This document shows, one piece after another, positions 1-8,268 of a DNA stretch of 64,000 bases. The stretch is from Roseococcus sp. SYP-B2431. Lineage in GTDB: Bacteria; Pseudomonadota; Alphaproteobacteria; Acetobacterales; Acetobacteraceae. The DNA is taken from the NCBI RefSeq assembly GCF_004336745.1, contig NZ_SJXD01000027.1, positions 124,001-188,000 on the forward strand, written 5' to 3'. Made by a program: the position numbers and the translations under genes. The first letter of the stretch is position 1. Every line of letters begins with the position of its first letter. The notes under the pieces are model-generated. The model made no database searches, had not been told where the DNA came from, and worked only from the letters and a program-made list of their open reading frames with translations.

Positions 1-40
1 TCAGATAGGCCACGAGATGCATCTTGCCCGGACGGCTCAC
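1..40 (-). CDS. LLM-class flavin-dependent oxidoreductase, N-terminus only (partial)
   Basis: Only the first 13 codons lie in the window. Read on the reverse strand from a GTG at 38-40, they give MSRPGKMHLVAYL, which resembles the start of NtaA/SnaA/DszA-type flavin-dependent monooxygenases (usual opening MSRPxKMHLVAYLKTGPT). A GAGGA ribosome-binding site sits 10 bases upstream (51-55, reverse strand). An internal ATG at codon 7 is a weaker alternative start. The rest of the gene lies left of the window. The family call rests on a very short stretch and is tentative. Confidence 0.5.
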   Translation of the reverse strand, partial: MSRPGKMHLVAYL

Positions 41-191
41 GCGCAAAGTCTCCTCAGATCCGACGAAGGTCGTGGTCCGTGCTAGCACCGCGCCCGCCGA
101 GGGTCAGGACGGGCGCGGCCCGCCGATCACGTCCGGGAGAGCGCGGCTGATCGATCCTTGGGCATGAAGCTGCGCGCTTCCTGGGCGAATT

Positions 192-1064
192 TCAGAAGCG
201 GTAGAGCTCCGCCGGATTGGTGACCAGGATCTTCTCCCGCGTCGCCGCATCCGGCACCCAGTCGAAGAGCCAGTCGAGCAGCATGCCGTCATCCGTCATC
301 TGCTCCGGGGTCTCGAACTGCGTGTGCGGCCAGTCGGTGCCCCAGACGCAGCGCTCCGGCGCCGCGGCGACGAAGCGGCGGGCGATGGGCGCGAGATCGT
401 CATAGGGCGGCTTGCTGGAGCGGTAGCCGCTGATCTTCACCCAGACATTGCCGCTGTCCAGCAGGCGCAGCGCGGCCTGGAGCTCCGGGCTGTCCGGCCC
501 GTCGGCCGCGTCCACGCCCGCCATGTGGTCCAGTACCAGCGGCACGGGGAGCTTCGCGAGCTGCGGGGCGAACTGCGTCAGCGGCGGGCCCTTCACGTAG
601 AGCTGGAGGTGCCAGCCGAAGCTCGCGACTCGCCGGGCCATGCTCTCGATCTGCTCCAGCGGCGTGCCGTTGCCGCTCACCACGTTGAAGCGGAGCCCGA
701 CCGCGCCCTCGTCGGCCAGCCGCTGCAGCTCCTGCGGCATGGTACCCTCGTCCACCACCACGACGGCGCGGGCCGTGTCGCGGCCGAAGCGCGCGACGGC
801 GTCCATGGTGACGCGGTTGTCGGTGCCGTAGACGCTGGCCTGCACCACCACCCGGCGGTCGAGGCCCAGGGTGTTCGCCATGTCGAGATAGTGGTCGATC
901 GAGGCGGGTGGCGGCGTATAGGGCCGGGCCGGGCTCATCGGGAAGCGGTCGTAGGGGCCGAAGATGTGGAAGTGGCTGTCGCAGCTTCCGGGCGGCGCCT
1001 TCTCGCGCGGCGGGCGCGTCTTCGCGTTGGCGGGGACGCAGGTGAATTCGAGATGCGTTTCCAT
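192..1064 (-). CDS. Amidohydrolase family protein (2-pyrone-4,6-dicarboxylate hydrolase LigI-like)
   Basis: 290-residue TIM-barrel metal-dependent hydrolase of the amidohydrolase_2 group. The N-terminal HxH metal motif is seen in [16 protein letters not shown], a context typical of LigI-like lactonases acting on aromatic-derived pyrone dicarboxylates. Further signs are LVLDHMAG at mid-protein and [10 protein letters not shown] near the C-terminus, which carries the late barrel Asp. I chose the ATG at 1062-1064; the open frame continues upstream, but that extension runs antisense through the SDR gene and has no family similarity. It is divergent from the SDR at 1140, with a 75-base gap that should hold both promoters. 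The exact substrate is unknown. Confidence 0.85.
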   Translation of the reverse strand: METHLEFTCVPANAKTRPPREKAPPGSCDSHFHIFGPYDRFPMSPARPYTPPPASIDHYLDMANTLGLDRRVVVQASVYGTDNRVTMDAVARFGRDTARAVVVVDEGTMPQELQRLADEGAVGLRFNVVSGNGTPLEQIESMARRVASFGWHLQLYVKGPPLTQFAPQLAKLPVPLVLDHMAGVDAADGPDSPELQAALRLLDSGNVWVKISGYRSSKPPYDDLAPIARRFVAAAPERCVWGTDWPHTQFETPEQMTDDGMLLDWLFDWVPDAATREKILVTNPAELYRF

Positions 1065-1139
1065 GGGGTGAGATTGCGGGGATCGCCGGCCCGACGCAAT
1101 CTTGCGCCGCAACGGAACCTTCCCTGGGAGAGAGATGAC

Positions 1140-1892
1140 ATGACCGGAAAAGTCGCGGTGGTGACAGGCGCGAGCACGGGCATCGGGCGCGCCTCGGCGC
1201 TGGGCCTGCTGAAGGCGGGCTATCGCGTGGCGCTGGTCGCGCGGCGGCAGGAGGCGCTGGACGAGACGGCGCAGATGGCCGGCGCCAATTCCGGCAACGC
1301 CATGCCGGTCGCGACCGACGTGGCCTCGCCCGAGGGCGTGGCCAAGCTCTTCGCCGCCGTGAAGTCGAAGTGGGGCCGCTGCGACCTGCTGTTCAACAAT
1401 GCGGGCATGGGCGTGCAGGGCTTCCTGCTCGAGGACCTGCCGGTGGAGAAGTGGCTGCAGGTGGTGAACGTGAACCTCACCGGCTCCTTCCTCTGCGCGC
1501 AGCAGGCCTTCCGGATGATGAAGGAGCAGACTCCGCAGGGCGGGCGCATCATCAACAACGGCTCGATCAGCGCGCATACGCCCCGGCCGGACAGCGTGGC
1601 CTACACCGCCACCAAGCACGCCATCACGGGGCTGACGAAGTCGCTGATCCTGGACGGGCGGAAGTACAACATCACCGCCGGCCAGATCGACATCGGCAAT
1701 GCGGCGACCAACATGACGCAGCGCATGACCAAGGGCGTGAAGCAGCCGAACGGCGAGATGCTGGTCGAGGCCACGATGGACGTGCAGAACGTGGCCAATG
1801 CCATCGTCTTCATGGACAGCGTCACGCCCGAGGCCAACGTGCCCTTCCTGACGGTCAAGGCCTCGCTGATGCCGTGGGAAGGGCGTGGCTGA
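1140..1892 (+). CDS. SDR family oxidoreductase
   Basis: 250-residue short-chain dehydrogenase/reductase. It has the cofactor motif TGASTGIG (10-17), the NNAG motif (86-89) and the catalytic set Ser142, Tyr155 and Lys159 (SISAHT..YTATK). Its length matches classical SDRs. The start is the ATG at 1140, which overlaps an upstream ATG (1135) that would make only a 2-codon peptide. A purine-rich GGGAGAGAG lies just before it. It is divergent from the LigI-like hydrolase, so the pair may serve one catabolic route; that is inference. The substrate cannot be read from sequence. Confidence 0.88.
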   Translation: MTGKVAVVTGASTGIGRASALGLLKAGYRVALVARRQEALDETAQMAGANSGNAMPVATDVASPEGVAKLFAAVKSKWGRCDLLFNNAGMGVQGFLLEDLPVEKWLQVVNVNLTGSFLCAQQAFRMMKEQTPQGGRIINNGSISAHTPRPDSVAYTATKHAITGLTKSLILDGRKYNITAGQIDIGNAATNMTQRMTKGVKQPNGEMLVEATMDVQNVANAIVFMDSVTPEANVPFLTVKASLMPWEGRG

Positions 1893-1913
1893 GCCGCGGC
1901 CTTTGGATGAAGG

Positions 1914-1980
1914 TGCAGGAAACGAGTTTCCTGCAGGGCTTGGCGCCGAAGGGGAGACAACCGAGGGGCAAAGCCCCTCG
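1914..1980. repeat. Double-hairpin intergenic module, copy 1
   Basis: Two inverted repeats follow each other just past the SDR stop. The first, 1914-1935, has perfect 10-base arms around a 2-base centre. The second, 1962-1980, has arms CGAGGGGC/GCCCCTCG around AAA. Between them is a purine-rich GGGGAGACAA stretch. A second copy of the same architecture lies at 41658-41711. It could act as a terminator for the SDR gene, although no T-run follows. Confidence 0.55.
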
Positions 1981-2350
1981 AAGGTCAGGTCAACTGATCG
2001 TAATGTCCGCCGATACTCGCTGCAGGGACCGCAGGTTCGGGCGGTACGTGTTGTCCCACCGGAAACCCTCCAGCGGGCTTTTTGTGTTCTGGAGCGAGCC
2101 GGACTGAACCCCTACTGAATTAGCACGCTCATCCGCCGCCAATTCTCCAGTACCCCACTCCCGCCCGGACCGATCACTCTCCGTAGCACTGTTGATCTCC
2201 AGCTCGAAAAAGCTGCGGGGCATCAGGGACATCTCGTAAGAGGCAGCTTGGCCCAACGGCGCTCCTCGACCCCTCGGATGACATTTGGGGGTGGATATCA
2301 GTGGCGATTACGGCATAGACTGGTAGTATTCCCAATACGAGAGGTCACCC
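1981..2350. other. Intergenic stretch at the edge of an AT-richer island
   Basis: About 370 bases without a convincing gene. An 88-codon reverse-strand frame (1990-2256) with plausible-looking residues is present, but it has no recognisable family, no clear ribosome-binding site and no partner. Composition changes within this stretch from GC-rich to the AT-richer DNA of the following lipoprotein gene, so one island boundary probably falls here. The promoter of the lipoprotein gene is expected in about 2260-2345, but I see no confident -35/-10 pair. Confidence 0.4.
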
Positions 2351-2983
2351 GTGAGCATTCTCATTCCTCGCGGCCTCTTAGCGGCGACTGGTGCTGTTTT
2401 ATTGCTTGCAGGGTGCGCTGCGCAGAATGCAGCCGATCCTGTTGCTAGGACAACAATTGCAAGCCAACGAGTACCCGGCTTTTCGTGCCCACCTGCCGGA
2501 GCAGTTGTATCATATGGCCAAGTAACTCGAACCTACCAAGGCTCAGATCCGACGGACCCTGTGATATGTGTTTCGTCCGATCAATTCGGTGTGATCCACC
2601 GTCGAATGTACGATTTTTATGAACTTGGCCATCCATCTGACACTATTATTCGTTCAGCCATGCAATCATTGTACCCAATGGCCGCTGGAAGGCAATCGGA
2701 ATTTTCTGTTTTTCTTACAGGACAAAGCGGTCTATCTCTGCCATTCACCGAAAGATACCGCGTCGAAGGAGAGGAAAAGGTAGTTATCGGAAATCGAGAG
2801 TATGATACTTGGATCGTAAGCCACATTCGAAATGGTGGAGGTCCGAGCAACTTTATGGGAGAAGATATTTACTGGATAGATAAAATAAATGGAATCCAAT
2901 TAAAAAGAGTGATTCGGCAATCATTAGGGGCGGTAGCGGTCAGAAGAAATTTTACAGCCTCCAGTGTAATAATGGGGAATTAA
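2351..2983 (+). CDS. Hypothetical lipoprotein
   Basis: 210-residue protein starting at GTG. The N-terminus is a textbook lipoprotein signal: basic MSILIPRG, a hydrophobic run and the lipobox LLAGC with the modified Cys near residue 22. The mature part is soluble, with no domain I recognise. Base use differs sharply from the neighbours: the row 2881-2940 has only 23 G+C of 60, and 2641-2700 has 29 of 60. Codons end in A/T often. This suggests recent transfer. It stands alone between the SDR and the end of the reverse-strand FAD oxidoreductase operon. It is probably anchored in the inner leaflet of the outer membrane; the function is unknown. Confidence 0.75.
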   Translation: MSILIPRGLLAATGAVLLLAGCAAQNAADPVARTTIASQRVPGFSCPPAGAVVSYGQVTRTYQGSDPTDPVICVSSDQFGVIHRRMYDFYELGHPSDTIIRSAMQSLYPMAAGRQSEFSVFLTGQSGLSLPFTERYRVEGEEKVVIGNREYDTWIVSHIRNGGGPSNFMGEDIYWIDKINGIQLKRVIRQSLGAVAVRRNFTASSVIMGN

Positions 2984-3096
2984 TGTAATAAGTGCGAGCC
3001 AGCGAGGCTGTTTCTTGGAATTTAGTATCCAATCAGCGCGCGTTTGCAAAGGATGGGTATCCGCCACCCAGAGCATCACCCCGCCAGCGGACGAAT

Positions 3097-3137
3097 AAAT
3101 AAATCGGCCGGCACTTGGATTAGGCGCCGATTTATTA
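3097..3137. terminator. Probable bidirectional terminator
   Basis: Inverted repeat with arms AATAAATCGG (3098-3107) and CCGATTTATT (3127-3136), an 18-19 base loop and AT-rich flanks. It lies between the lipoprotein gene (forward) and the stop of the FAD oxidoreductase (reverse, 3146), the place where both transcripts should end. On the reverse strand the stem is followed by ATTTATTCG, a weak U-rich tract. Confidence 0.5.
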
Positions 3138-3145
3138 GGTGGCCA

Positions 3146-4318
3146 TCAGTACACCAGCGCCTCGCGAATCGGCCGCTCCGCCGCAATCCGCTCATATCCC
3201 AACGGCGAGAGATCGAGCGACACATAACGCCCATGCAGTAGCAGCTCCGCCACGCCGCGACCCGTGGCCGGCGAATGCATCACGCCATGGCCGGAGAAGC
3301 CGTTGGCGAAGAGGAAGTTCGTCACCTCCGGATGCGGGCCGATCACGCCGTTGTGGTCGAAGAGGTTCATCTCGTAATGCCCCGCCCAGGCGCTCATCAG
3401 GCGCAGGCTTTCCAGGGCCGGGATCCGGTGCGCCAGGGCGGGCCAGACCTTTTCCTCGAAGAGATAGTGGTCCGGCTCGAAATCCTCGCCCGGGTCGGGA
3501 TCGCGGTCCTCGTCGGGCAGCGCGCTGCAGATGAAGCCGTCGCCCTCCGGCCGGATCGCGATGCCGGAGCTGTCGAAGACGAAGGGCAGCCCCTTGTTGG
3601 GCAGCGGCGCGCGGATGACGAACATGGTGCGCTTGCGCGGCCAGACGGGAAGCTCGCAGCCCGCCATCGCGGCGACGCGGCCGGCGAAGGGCCCCGCGGC
3701 ATTCACCACGCTGCCGCAGGACCAGGCCGCGCCGCTCGCCAGCCGCACGCCCTCGATCCGGCCAGGCGCCAGCTCCAAGCCGGTGACCTCCTCGTCGATG
3801 AACTCAACGCCCCTGCGCTTCGCCTGGACGCGCAGCAGGCGGAGCAGCATATAGGCGTCGAACCAGCCCTCCCCCGCGAGGCCCAGCGTCGCGCCCGCCA
3901 GATCCTCCACGTTCAGCCAGGGAAAGCGACGCGCCAGATCCTCCGGGTCGAGCCAGGCGATGTCCGATCCCAGCTGCCGGAAGGTCGCGTGGCAGCCGCG
4001 CAGCGTCTCGACGCGCGCCGCGTCGGCCAGCAGCAGATAGGCGCTGCGCACCAGCGCGATCTCGCCCTCCTCGCCGAAACGCTCCTTCAGCCCGGCGAGG
4101 AAGGCCCAGGAGAATTGCGACATCTGCGTGCTCACCGGCGTGGTGAACTGTTGCCGGATCGAAGCGGCCGAGCGCGCCGTGGAGGCGAAACGGTAGGAGG
4201 AATCCTTCTCGAAGACCACGACGCGGCCGGTGAAGCCGAGCTCCCGCAGGAAGAAGGCCGTGGCGCAGCCGATCACGCCGCCGCCCACGATGACGATATC
4301 CGCCACCTGCCGTGCCAT
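3146..4318 (-). CDS. FAD-dependent oxidoreductase (DAO family)
   Basis: 390-residue flavoprotein of the D-amino acid oxidase / sarcosine oxidase beta-like family. The Rossmann motif DIVIVGGGVIGCATA is at 7-21 and is followed by the acidic FAD-ribose residue in VVFEKD. The SARSAASIRQQF segment is typical of FOXRED1-like DAO enzymes. Near the C-terminus, NGFSGHGVMHSPATGRGVAELL closes the FAD site. I start it at the ATG at 4316-4318, directly before the Rossmann strand. It is the last gene of the acyl-CoA dehydrogenase/crotonase operon, 38 bases after the crotonase stop. It probably oxidises an N-substituted or amino-acid substrate, but the substrate is not evident. Confidence 0.85.
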   Translation of the reverse strand: MARQVADIVIVGGGVIGCATAFFLRELGFTGRVVVFEKDSSYRFASTARSAASIRQQFTTPVSTQMSQFSWAFLAGLKERFGEEGEIALVRSAYLLLADAARVETLRGCHATFRQLGSDIAWLDPEDLARRFPWLNVEDLAGATLGLAGEGWFDAYMLLRLLRVQAKRRGVEFIDEEVTGLELAPGRIEGVRLASGAAWSCGSVVNAAGPFAGRVAAMAGCELPVWPRKRTMFVIRAPLPNKGLPFVFDSSGIAIRPEGDGFICSALPDEDRDPDPGEDFEPDHYLFEEKVWPALAHRIPALESLRLMSAWAGHYEMNLFDHNGVIGPHPEVTNFLFANGFSGHGVMHSPATGRGVAELLLHGRYVSLDLSPLGYERIAAERPIREALVY

Positions 4319-4356
4319 CGAGGGCCTTTCGCCGACGGGCACGGCCGGGCCCGCGC

Positions 4357-5160
4357 TCACCGGCCGGTGAAGGTCGCCTGCCGCTTCTCCAGCATGGCGC
4401 CGACGGCCTCCCTGTGGTCCTCCGTCTCCTGCGCGATGGCCTGGTAGGAGGCCGACAGCTCCAGCAGCGAGGCCAGCGACATGTGCTGCCCCTCGCGCAG
4501 CAGACGCTTGGTCATGCGCAGCACCTGCGGCGGATTCTTGGCCACGCGCGCGGCGAGTTCCTTCGCGGCCGCCATCAGCTCCGCATGTGGCACGACGCGC
4601 GAGACGAGCCGCGCCGCCAGCCCCTGCTCGGCATTGAGCGGATCGCCGGTGAAGGACATCTCGGCGGCCATGGCCAGGCCCACGGCGCGCGGCAGCAGCC
4701 AGGCGCCGCCATCGCCGGGCACGATGCCCACGCGCACGAAGCTCTCGGCGAAGATCGCCTTCTCGCTGGCGATGCGCATGTCGCACATGCAGGCGAGGTC
4801 GAGGCCCGCGCCGATCGCCGGGCCGTTGATGGCGGCGATGGTCGGCAGGTCCAGCTCCCACAGCGCCAGCGGGATGCGCTGGATGCCGCGGCGGTAGTTC
4901 TCCCGCATCTCGGCCGCGTTCTTGGCCGCCATGATGCCGGTGCGGTCGCGCATGCCCTTGAGGTCGCCGCCCGCGCAGAAGGCCGGGTCGGCGCCGGTGA
5001 CGATGACGCAGCGCAGGCTGTCGTCGCGCGCGATGCGGCGGCAGGCGTCCTCCACCTCGTCGCAATCGGCGAAGCTGGAGATGGCGTTGCGCCGCTCGGG
5101 CGCGTTGAGGGTGATCGTGACGACCGGGCCGTCCTGCTCGATCTTGAGGAAGTCAGCCAT
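4357..5160 (-). CDS. Enoyl-CoA hydratase/isomerase (crotonase) family protein
   Basis: 267-residue crotonase. The first oxyanion-hole segment is FCAGGDLKGMRD and the second is GPAIGAGLDLACMCD. Aligned by eye to mitochondrial enoyl-CoA hydratase, the first catalytic Glu is Asp (GLDLA) and the second is replaced within AESFVRVG, while an Asp occurs in IVPGDGG. A simple hydratase reaction is therefore doubtful; isomerase or another CoA-thioester chemistry is possible. It sits between two acyl-CoA dehydrogenase subunits upstream and a DAO-type flavoprotein downstream on the same strand. The gap to the upstream gene is 15 bases and carries a purine-rich AAAAGGAAA ribosome-binding site. Confidence 0.85.
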   Translation of the reverse strand: MADFLKIEQDGPVVTITLNAPERRNAISSFADCDEVEDACRRIARDDSLRCVIVTGADPAFCAGGDLKGMRDRTGIMAAKNAAEMRENYRRGIQRIPLALWELDLPTIAAINGPAIGAGLDLACMCDMRIASEKAIFAESFVRVGIVPGDGGAWLLPRAVGLAMAAEMSFTGDPLNAEQGLAARLVSRVVPHAELMAAAKELAARVAKNPPQVLRMTKRLLREGQHMSLASLLELSASYQAIAQETEDHREAVGAMLEKRQATFTGR

Positions 5161-5175
5161 GCGTCAGTTTCCTTT

Positions 5176-6216
5176 TTAAGCGGCCGATCCAGACCTGGCA
5201 CCTTCGGTGCTGCGGTCCTCGGAGGCCTGCGGGTCGCGTGCGGTCAGGTCGGGCCAGAGGTTGGCGCCACCACGGGCCAGCGCCCCGCGGCCGATCTCCG
5301 CCGCCCAGAATCGCTCCGTGCCGCCCTCCTCGCGCCAGGACCAGAGCCGGCGCGTGAAGTGGTGCAGCTCGTGCTCCTCGGTGATGCCGATGGCGGCGAA
5401 GACCTGGTGCGCGGTGGCGGCGCCCATGGTCGCTGCCTCGCCGGCGACGACCTTGGCGCAGCCGATCTCGAAGGCGGCGCCGGCCAGGCCATGCGCGTCG
5501 GCGGCCCGCGCCGCCTGGCTCACGGCCACGCTCACCGCGGCGACCTCGCCGGCCATGGCGGCGAGCTGCTGCTGAACCGCCTGGAACTTCCCGATCGCGC
5601 GGCCGAACTGCCTACGCGTATTGGCCCAGTCCACGGTCAGCGCCAGCACCCGCTCCAGCGCGCCGGCGATCAGCGCGGCGCGGATGAGCGCGCGGCCGAG
5701 CAGCCCGGCGCGCGGCCCGAAGGCGTTCGGCAGCAGCCCGCGCGCGATGCGCGGGCCTTGCGTCACGAGGTCGCGCGGCTCGCGGCCGATATTGGCCGCC
5801 GGCGCCGCCTCCGCGGCCTCGTGCAGCGCGACGGTGCCGCCCTCCAGCACCACGAGCCGCGACACATGCCGGCCGAAGGGCACGGCGGCCCTTCCGCAGG
5901 CCAGCCCGAGCGGGCCTTCCGGCACCTCGATCCCCGCGCTCGCCAGCAGCGCCGCGCCCAGCATGGTCTCGGCGACCGGCGCCGGCGCGCCGTGACGGCC
6001 GAGCACCTGCCAGATCGCCGCGGCATCGCCCCAGGTGAGGCCGACGCCGCCGGCCTCCTCGGGGACCAGCGAAAGCGCCAGCCCCTGTGCCTCGAGCCCG
6101 GCCCAGAGCCCGGCCGGGAACTCGCCCGTCTCCACCTGGCGCAGCAGGGCCACGCCGCCCGCATCGCCGATGAGGCGGTCCACCTGCTCGATCAGGATCG
6201 CACGCAATTCGTTCAT
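5176..6216 (-). CDS. Acyl-CoA dehydrogenase family protein (small subunit-like)
   Basis: 346 residues. The N-terminal helical domain, middle beta domain and C-terminal helical bundle of acyl-CoA dehydrogenases are recognisable; NTRRQFGRAIGKFQAVQQQLA is the hallmark of the C-terminal domain and HQVFAAIGITEEHELHHF follows. The middle domain is reduced and lacks a good WxT flavin motif. This pattern is known for the partner subunit of alpha2beta2 acyl-CoA dehydrogenases (FadE26/FadE27-like), and the full-length partner lies just 11 bases upstream. I start at the ATG at 6214-6216; longer frames upstream are antisense or shadow. The tail after residue 315 is a low-complexity extension. Confidence 0.85.
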   Translation of the reverse strand: MNELRAILIEQVDRLIGDAGGVALLRQVETGEFPAGLWAGLEAQGLALSLVPEEAGGVGLTWGDAAAIWQVLGRHGAPAPVAETMLGAALLASAGIEVPEGPLGLACGRAAVPFGRHVSRLVVLEGGTVALHEAAEAAPAANIGREPRDLVTQGPRIARGLLPNAFGPRAGLLGRALIRAALIAGALERVLALTVDWANTRRQFGRAIGKFQAVQQQLAAMAGEVAAVSVAVSQAARAADAHGLAGAAFEIGCAKVVAGEAATMGAATAHQVFAAIGITEEHELHHFTRRLWSWREEGGTERFWAAEIGRGALARGGANLWPDLTARDPQASEDRSTEGARSGSAA

Positions 6217-6227
6217 CGATGCGGCCC

Positions 6228-7364
6228 CTAACGCAAGCCGAGGTCGCGCGCGATGATGCCGCGCAGGATCTCGCGCGTGCCGCCGCGCAGGCTGAAGGTG
6301 GGCGCGAGCTGCGCGAGCACGCCCAGCATCTCGCGCAGTTGCGGCGACGAATCGCCGGGATCCAGGAGATTGCGCAGCTGCTCCGGCAAGGCCTGCTCGA
6401 AGAGGTTCCCCGCATCCTTCACCAGCGCGGCCTCGACCTGCGGCGATTCGCCCCGCTCCAGCATGCCGCCGACCGAGAGCGACATGCCCCGCAGCGTGGC
6501 CAGCCGCGCGACCATGCGGCCGATGGCGACCTCCGCGCCGGGCTGCGGCGCGGCGGTCAGCGCATCGAGGCCGGCCGTCAGCGCGGGGAAGGAGGAGAGG
6601 TAGCGGTCCGGCCCGCTGCGCTCGAAGCCGAGCTCGGAGGTCGCCTGGGCCCAGCCGGCGCCTTCCTGCCCCAGCAGGTCGTCCGGCCTCAGCCGCACCT
6701 CGTCGAAGGTGACCTCGTTGAAGCTGTCCTCGCCCGCCAGGTCGCGGATCGGGCGGATGGTGATGCCGGGCAGCGTCAGGTCCACCAGGAACTGCGAGAG
6801 GCCGGCATGGCGCGAGCCGCCCTCCGGCGCCGGCGAGGTGCGGACGAGGGCGATCATGTAGTCGCTCTTGTGCGCGAAGGTCGTCCAGATCTTGCGGCCG
6901 TTCAGCACCCAGCCGTCCTCGCTCCGCTCCGCCTTCGTGCGCAGGGCGGCGAGGTCGCTGCCGGCATCCGGCTCGGAGAGCCCGATGCAGAAGGCCAGCT
7001 CGCCCCGGGCGATGCCGGGCAGGATGCGCAGCCGCTGCTCCTCCGTGCCGAGTCGCAGGATCAGGGGGCCGGACTGCCGGTCGCCGATCCAATGCGCGCC
7101 GACCGGAGCGCCGGCCGCCAGCATCTCCTCCAGCACCACGATGCGTTCCAGGCTGCCGCGCTCCTGGCCGCCGTAGCGCCTCGGCCACGTCATGCCGATC
7201 CAGCCGCGCGCGCCGACCGCGCGCGAGAAGCCGCGGTCGAAGCCCATCCAGGAACGCGCGCGCGTCGCCGCCGACCAGTCGCGGCCGGCCTCGGCGAGGA
7301 AGGCGCGCAGCTCCGCGCGCAGCGCCTCGGAATCCCGCGGGGTATCGGGCAAGTCGAAGCGCAT
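6228..7364 (-). CDS. Acyl-CoA dehydrogenase family protein (catalytic subunit-like)
   Basis: 378-residue acyl-CoA dehydrogenase. It shows the FAD/substrate motif CIGLSEPDAGSDLAALRT, then KIWTTFAHKSDYM (the WxT/S flavin motif) and the C-terminal signature SLRGGTREILRGIIARDLGLR. Length fits the family. It oxidises an acyl-CoA to the 2-enoyl-CoA and passes electrons to ETF. It is the first gene of the operon 7364-3146 (dehydrogenase pair, crotonase, FAD oxidoreductase). The 181-base gap to 7545 carries the operon promoter region and faces the divergent gene at 7546. Substrate class is not readable; sterol side-chain or branched acids are known for paired enzymes of this type. Confidence 0.9.
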   Translation of the reverse strand: MRFDLPDTPRDSEALRAELRAFLAEAGRDWSAATRARSWMGFDRGFSRAVGARGWIGMTWPRRYGGQERGSLERIVVLEEMLAAGAPVGAHWIGDRQSGPLILRLGTEEQRLRILPGIARGELAFCIGLSEPDAGSDLAALRTKAERSEDGWVLNGRKIWTTFAHKSDYMIALVRTSPAPEGGSRHAGLSQFLVDLTLPGITIRPIRDLAGEDSFNEVTFDEVRLRPDDLLGQEGAGWAQATSELGFERSGPDRYLSSFPALTAGLDALTAAPQPGAEVAIGRMVARLATLRGMSLSVGGMLERGESPQVEAALVKDAGNLFEQALPEQLRNLLDPGDSSPQLREMLGVLAQLAPTFSLRGGTREILRGIIARDLGLR

Positions 7365-7545
7365 CCGGCATCCTCCTGGAGACGCAGGCTAGACGGGGCG
7401 CGTTTCGAGGGCGACCCCCCGCTCCCGGCCCGCGATCCGAGGCCCGGATGCCCTTCGAAGACAGAGCGAGCCCCGCTTCCCTTTCGCGGAAAGCCAGGCA
7501 AGAATGCAATCATAGGTTGTATTTGGACAAGGACACGCATTCCGC

Positions 7546-8235
7546 ATGTGGTTGGAAAGCTACCTGAAGCCGGTCACGCCCGCGCATCCCCCCGTCGGGC
7601 CCCTGCAGCAGGGCGACATATTGGTGAAGGAGTCGGACGGCAGCGCCACCGGAGGCGTGATCAAGTTCGGCCAATGGCTGGTGAGTGGCGCCGGCGCCTA
7701 TGCGAAATGGGCCCATGCCGGCATCGCGACGTCGGACCGCATGATCGCCGAGATGGATGGCGAGGGCCTGCAGCACCACGATCTCGCGGTGAAGAACGCC
7801 GGCTACACCTACTCGGTATTCCGCTGCAAATTCAAGAATGTCGCCATAGGCGCCGCCGAGACCGCGAATATGATGCTCGGATTCCAGAACAACAAGTCGG
7901 GTCACGTCACCTATTCGATCGGCGGTGCTGCGAAGTCCACCTTGCTCTCCACCGGGAAACTGTCCGACCGGAACCGTGTCAACGCGCTGCTGGACAAGTT
8001 GCTGGACGGCCAGGATGTAAGCTTCTTCTGCTCCGAGCACACCGTGTACTGCTACGTGGTGGCGCTGGAGCAGTCAGGCCTGCTGCCGGCCCGCTCCCGC
8101 CCCGACCTTCCTGGCCTCGGCAGCTTCTTCAGCTACGAGCCCGGCAACTACAGCCCAGCGTATCTCTACGAGATGCTCGTGAAGAACAATCGGTTCGACT
8201 ATATCGGCCTCTACAAGGGCCTGCGCTGGATCTGA
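7546..8235 (+). CDS. Putative permuted papain-fold (NlpC/P60, YiiX/C92-like) protein
   Basis: 229 residues, cytoplasmic-looking, no signal peptide. The order of motifs suggests a circularly permuted papain fold: QQGDILVKES near the N-terminus, then KWAHAGIATSDRMIAEM (candidate catalytic His), then SFFCSEHTVYCYVVAL (candidate nucleophile Cys) near residue 160. In the YiiX/YaeF group the His likewise precedes the Cys. Such proteins act on peptidoglycan peptides, acyl chains or amides; the substrate here is unknown. It stands alone, divergent from the acyl-CoA dehydrogenase operon and convergent with the APC permease. Assignment rests on motif order only. Confidence 0.6.
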   Translation: MWLESYLKPVTPAHPPVGPLQQGDILVKESDGSATGGVIKFGQWLVSGAGAYAKWAHAGIATSDRMIAEMDGEGLQHHDLAVKNAGYTYSVFRCKFKNVAIGAAETANMMLGFQNNKSGHVTYSIGGAAKSTLLSTGKLSDRNRVNALLDKLLDGQDVSFFCSEHTVYCYVVALEQSGLLPARSRPDLPGLGSFFSYEPGNYSPAYLYEMLVKNNRFDYIGLYKGLRWI

Positions 8236-8268
8236 GGGGGCGGCGGCCGGGCCGCCCAGCCCTCTGGA

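Noticed and set aside
1065-1619. Upstream extension of the LigI-like hydrolase frame to 475 residues
   Set aside because: The extension is antisense to the SDR gene and has no family similarity; the ATG at 1064 gives the normal length and start.
1990-2256. An 88-codon reverse-strand frame in the island edge
   Set aside because: Plausible residue mix, but no family, no ribosome-binding site and a composition shift inside it. Reported only as intergenic.
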